Part shown: positions 5,123-7,676 of the stretch, one piece after another | How the letters are laid out: each line of letters starts with the position of its first letter | How positions within the stretch are numbered: the stretch's first letter is position 1 | From: an uncultured Clostridia bacterium | GTDB taxonomy: Bacteria; Bacillota; Clostridia; Oscillospirales; Ruminococcaceae | Length of the DNA stretch: 7,676 nucleotides | Direction of reading: 5' to 3' | NCBI GenBank assembly: GCA_946535685.1 | Contig: CAMNDR010000036.1 | Coordinates: 1 to 7,676, forward strand | Program-made: the position numbers and the translations under genes | Notes under the pieces: generated by a model | What the model saw: only the letters and a program-made list of their open reading frames with translations | Databases searched by the model: none | Told to the model about the DNA's origin: nothing

Positions 5123-6073
5123 ATGTACATACTGCCGCTTTCCGCCGCACTGCTCCCGACGCTCCACGATCTCTGGGAGTCGATCTTTTCCGTCATCCGG
5201 ACGATGAAGCCGGTGGATTTTGTTGATATTGCAGTGCTTTCCTACATCATCTACTACTTCTTCACGCTGATCCGTGAGACCCGTGCTGGGCAGCTCGCCA
5301 AGGGTATATTTTTCCTTGTTGTCGCCTATGTGATCGCCCATGTCGCCGGGATGAAGGCGATTCCCTACATGCTCGAAACGCTTGCCCAGAGCAGCTTGCT
5401 TGCCATCCTGATCGTGTTCCAGCCGGAGGTGCGCCGTGCCGTGGAAAAGCTCGGGCATTCCCGGTTCGGTCTGAATTCGCTCGGCCTGCTCGGTACGAGC
5501 GAAGCAGTGGAAACACAGTGGCGTGAGGCGATTGATGCCGTCTGCAGCGCCTGCGTGGAGATGAGCGCCACCAAGACCGGTGCCCTGATCGTGTTCGAGC
5601 GCCAGACCCGCCTCGGCGAGCAGGTCTCCAACGGTACCGTGCTCAACGCCATCCCCAGCAAGGAGCTCTTCGGGCAGATCTTCTATAAAAACACGCCGCT
5701 CCATGACGGCGCAGTGATCCTCCGTGACGGCATGGTACTGGCCGCCGCCTGCTATCTGCCGACACCGGAGCGCAACCAGATCATCAACAAGAAATTCGGC
5801 GCCCGCCACCGTGCCGCCATCGGCATGAGCGAAAATTCCGATGCGATCATCGTTGTCGTATCCGAAGAGACCGGCGGTATTTCCGTTGCAGAAAACGGCG
5901 ACCTGCAGGAGGATTTCACCTGGAAGAAGCTGCAGGATCACCTGCTCAGCCGCATGCTCGAGCAGCAGCCGAAGAAGCGTTCCCTGCGCAGTCTTCTGAA
6001 CCGCAGGGATCATCCGGCATCCTCTGCCGGAAAGGGAGAGGAGGTGCGCCATGAAGACGGAATGGATTCATAA
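5123..6073 (+). CDS. cdaA: Diadenylate cyclase CdaA (c-di-AMP synthase, membrane-bound)
   Basis: 316 residues from ATG 5123. CdaA condenses two ATP into cyclic di-AMP at the inner face of the membrane. Three hydrophobic segments (about 34-50, 61-77 and 87-100) precede the FQPEVRRAVEKLG linker typical of CdaA. The DAC domain covers about 130-275: TGALIVFER (152-160), then NTPLHDGAVI with the catalytic DGA at 195-197, GARHRAAIG with RHR at 228-230, and VVSEETG (246-251). All key active-site motifs are present, so it should be active. The C-terminal tail after the DAC domain (about 40 residues, Lys/Arg then Gly/Glu-rich) makes it longer than the usual 270-280 residues. Its stop lies 23 bases inside cdaR, as expected for a translationally coupled pair. 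The family and function are well established; regulation by CdaR is family knowledge. Confidence 0.96.
   Translation: MYILPLSAALLPTLHDLWESIFSVIRTMKPVDFVDIAVLSYIIYYFFTLIRETRAGQLAKGIFFLVVAYVIAHVAGMKAIPYMLETLAQSSLLAILIVFQPEVRRAVEKLGHSRFGLNSLGLLGTSEAVETQWREAIDAVCSACVEMSATKTGALIVFERQTRLGEQVSNGTVLNAIPSKELFGQIFYKNTPLHDGAVILRDGMVLAAACYLPTPERNQIINKKFGARHRAAIGMSENSDAIIVVVSEETGGISVAENGDLQEDFTWKKLQDHLLSRMLEQQPKKRSLRSLLNRRDHPASSAGKGEEVRHEDGMDS
6013..6031 (+). promoter_or_regulatory. Hairpin inside the end of cdaA, just before the cdaR ribosome site
   Basis: TCCGGCA (6013-6019) and TGCCGGA (6025-6031) pair perfectly around a 5-base loop, ending 7 bases before AGGAGG (6039-6044) of cdaR. It could influence cdaR translation or RNA processing. 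No U-run follows, so it is not a terminator. Confidence 0.35.
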
Positions 6074-7361
6074 GCTCCAGAACAGCATCACCAGCTTTCT
6101 CAGCAAAAAGCCCGTGCATGTGGTAGGCTCCGTCCTGCTGGCCATCATACTCTGGTTTGCGATCGCCGTGAACATCTACCCGACCACCTCCAAGCCCTAC
6201 ACCGACATCCCCGTTGTGGTCGATCTGAGCGGCACCGTAGCAGAAGCAAGCGGACTGTCCGCCGTATCGTGCGACACCCAGACCGTCAATGTGACGCTCG
6301 TCGGTGACCGTTCCCGGATCGGTAATCTGAAACAGGAGGATCTCGTGGCACATGTCCAGCCCGGCAATCTCTCCAATGCGGGCGAATACACCATGAACAT
6401 CACCGTGGAATCCACCAACGGCATCACCTTCGAGACAGACAGCATCACCCCGCCCACCGCCAAGGTCAAGCTCGACAAGATCGAGACACGCACCTACAGC
6501 GTAGAGGCCTCCTTCCCGAATATCCGTGTGACGAGCGGGCATGCGCTCGATGCCGAGGATGTTGTCGTGGAGCCCTCGACCGTGGAGATCATCGGCCCCT
6601 CGGCGCAGCTTGCCGAGATCGACCGTGTCGTCGTATATTCCGATAAATCCCAGGAGATCGACGGCACCTTCCAGCTCTATTCCAACCAGCTCAATCTCTA
6701 CACCAAGAGCGGCGCCCTCCTTGACCAGGAGAGCCTGACACTGCCGACCACCGATTTCCAGATCACCATCCCGATCCTGACAGCCAAGGAGATGCAGCTC
6801 ACCTACCGTCTGCTTGGTGCTCCGACCGGCTTTGATCCGTCGTGGCTTGCAGAGCGCCTGCGCTTCTCCGAGGAGTCGATCACGCTCGCATCGCAGACAA
6901 GCTCCGCCTTCGCAGACAAGGACACCCTTGAGGTCGGTACAGTCCGCCTGAGCGAGGTCGGCCTGGACTACTCCAAGAACATCCCGATCGAGCTTGATGA
7001 CGAGTTCATCAACCGCAGCGGCGTGGAAGATGTGACCCTCTCCCTCGACAATGAAGGCCTTGCGACGAAGAGCTTCACCGTCACCGGCGAGAACATCTCC
7101 GTAAAGAACCCGCCGCCGGACTACAATTTCGATGTCGTGACAAAGCGCTTGACCATCACGGTCATCGGATCGGAGGAGACGATCAATTCCCTGACAGCAG
7201 ATGACATCATCGTGACAGCGGATCTGCTCAACTATGACAATGCCGAGCAGGCATCCTCCTTCACACAGCAGGCAGTGATCTCGTTCTATGACAAGAGCGA
7301 TGTCTGGGCCTACGGTTCGTACAGCATTTCCCTCAACAGAGTGGAAAAGGCTGCAGAATAG
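6051..7361 (+). CDS. cdaR: YbbR-domain regulator CdaR
   Basis: 436 residues. The ATG at 6051 has AGGAGG (6039-6044) at 6 bases and overlaps the end of cdaA by 23 bases. A short basic cytosolic N-terminus is followed by one membrane segment (about 22-41). The rest is a large extracytoplasmic part made of beta-rich repeats of about 80-100 residues, consistent with four YbbR domains: the first opens at KPYTDIPVVVDLSG (48 onward) and the last runs to about 425 (VTKRLTITVIGSEETINSLT and following). CdaR partners the diadenylate cyclase in the membrane and modulates c-di-AMP synthesis in Firmicutes. The repeat boundaries are my estimate. The usual next gene, glmM, does not follow; a hairpin and an SDR-family gene do. 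Confidence 0.93.
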   Translation: MKTEWIHKLQNSITSFLSKKPVHVVGSVLLAIILWFAIAVNIYPTTSKPYTDIPVVVDLSGTVAEASGLSAVSCDTQTVNVTLVGDRSRIGNLKQEDLVAHVQPGNLSNAGEYTMNITVESTNGITFETDSITPPTAKVKLDKIETRTYSVEASFPNIRVTSGHALDAEDVVVEPSTVEIIGPSAQLAEIDRVVVYSDKSQEIDGTFQLYSNQLNLYTKSGALLDQESLTLPTTDFQITIPILTAKEMQLTYRLLGAPTGFDPSWLAERLRFSEESITLASQTSSAFADKDTLEVGTVRLSEVGLDYSKNIPIELDDEFINRSGVEDVTLSLDNEGLATKSFTVTGENISVKNPPPDYNFDVVTKRLTITVIGSEETINSLTADDIIVTADLLNYDNAEQASSFTQQAVISFYDKSDVWAYGSYSISLNRVEKAAE

Positions 7362-7368
7362 CAAAAAA

Positions 7369-7406
7369 CGCAATCCCTGTACTATGTTCCCGGTGCAGGG
7401 ATTGTG
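7369..7406. terminator. Hairpin after cdaR, terminator-like mainly for the minus strand
   Basis: CAATCCCTG (7371-7379) pairs with CAGGGATTG (7396-7404). The stem extends inward by four more pairs, two of them G-T, to an 8-base loop. On the plus strand no U-run follows, so termination of cdaA-cdaR would be weak. On the minus strand the hairpin is followed by CGTTTTTT, a proper intrinsic terminator tail, although no minus-strand gene is visible upstream of it. Confidence 0.55.
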
Positions 7407-7447
7407 ATGTATCCGGGGACGATCATCAAAAAAAGAAGGTGACATGT

Positions 7448-7676
7448 ATGAAAATCCTGCTCATCGGCGGGACAGGCACCATCAGCATGGCGATCACACG
7501 CCGTCTTGCCGCAGAAGGCCACGAGCTGTATCTGCTCAACCGCGGCAGCCGGAGCGCAGAGCTGCCGGCAGACGTGCAGATCCTGCAGTGCGACATCAAC
7601 GACGAAGAAGCCGTCAATGCGGCGCTCGGAGAGCTGCAGTTCGATGCCGTCGGCGAATTCATCGGCTTTGTGCCGG
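7448..7676 (+). CDS. NAD-dependent epimerase/dehydratase (extended SDR family), N-terminal part
   Basis: 76 complete residues are visible; the gene runs off the window. ATG 7448 is preceded by AAGGTGA (7436-7442), and an ATG at 7444 in another frame is not used. The protein opens MKILLIGGTGTIS, the GxxGxxx dinucleotide-binding loop of a Rossmann fold at the very N-terminus. It continues with LLNRGSR, where Arg after the second strand suggests NADP or NAD ribose contact, then CDINDEEAV and FDAVGEFIGFVP, which match the third and fourth strands of NAD-dependent epimerases. These enzymes modify nucleotide sugars or related metabolites in the cytosol. The catalytic Tyr-Lys lies outside the window, so specificity is unknown. 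It is 86 bases after cdaR, with a hairpin between; I see no clear promoter, so read-through from cdaR is possible. Confidence 0.85.
   Translation, partial: MKILLIGGTGTISMAITRRLAAEGHELYLLNRGSRSAELPADVQILQCDINDEEAVNAALGELQFDAVGEFIGFVP

Noticed and set aside
5946..7445. Long open frame (about 500 codons) on the minus strand opposite cdaR
   Set aside because: It lies wholly over recognised cdaA/cdaR coding sequence, has no family features, and comes from codon bias that removes stop codons on the opposite strand.

Overview
The window looks like a chromosomal segment of a low-copy-repeat, moderately GC-rich Firmicute, most likely a Clostridia/Oscillospiraceae (Ruminococcus-like) gut-type bacterium. 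The reasons are the strong AGGAGG-type ribosome sites, sigma-A-like promoters with 17-base spacers, two short lipoprotein genes with Gram-positive style lipoboxes, and the Firmicute cdaA-cdaR pair. The taxonomic placement is inference from gene content and protein style only.

Layout, left to right. (1) The C-terminal end of an ADP-ribosylglycohydrolase-family gene (+), closed by a clean hairpin terminator. (2) A small minus-strand lipoprotein with an 11-residue repeat, convergent with the first gene. (3) A divergent intergenic region with a well-formed promoter whose -35 box lies in one arm of a perfect 11-bp inverted repeat. It drives a probable two-gene operon: an HD-domain hydrolase and a cytosolic GH13 alpha-amylase-family enzyme that carries a DUF1653 domain fused at its C-terminus. 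(4) A very strong 19-bp hairpin, then a 133-bp MITE-like or structured-RNA-like element with 17-bp inverted ends and flanking 10-bp direct repeats. (5) A minus-strand lipoprotein of unknown function with its own consensus promoter. (6) A plus-strand unit of cdaA (diadenylate cyclase, makes c-di-AMP) and cdaR (YbbR-domain regulator), overlapping by 23 bases, with a consensus promoter. (7) A hairpin, then the start of an NAD-dependent epimerase/SDR gene cut by the window end.

How the genes relate. CdaA and CdaR form a known membrane complex that controls c-di-AMP, which governs potassium/osmolyte balance and cell-wall homeostasis in Firmicutes. The glmM gene that often follows is not the next gene here. 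The HD hydrolase and the GH13 enzyme are co-oriented, 29 bases apart, and share one visible promoter. The GH13 enzyme has an intact catalytic triad and no signal peptide, so it most likely acts on internal alpha-glucans or imported oligosaccharides.

I do not see a phage, CRISPR array, toxin-antitoxin pair or defence island. Most of the window is ordinary core genome. The least explained structure is the 133-bp element between the two converging genes at about 3445-3607. The GH13-DUF1653 fusion and the palindrome over the HD-gene promoter come next.
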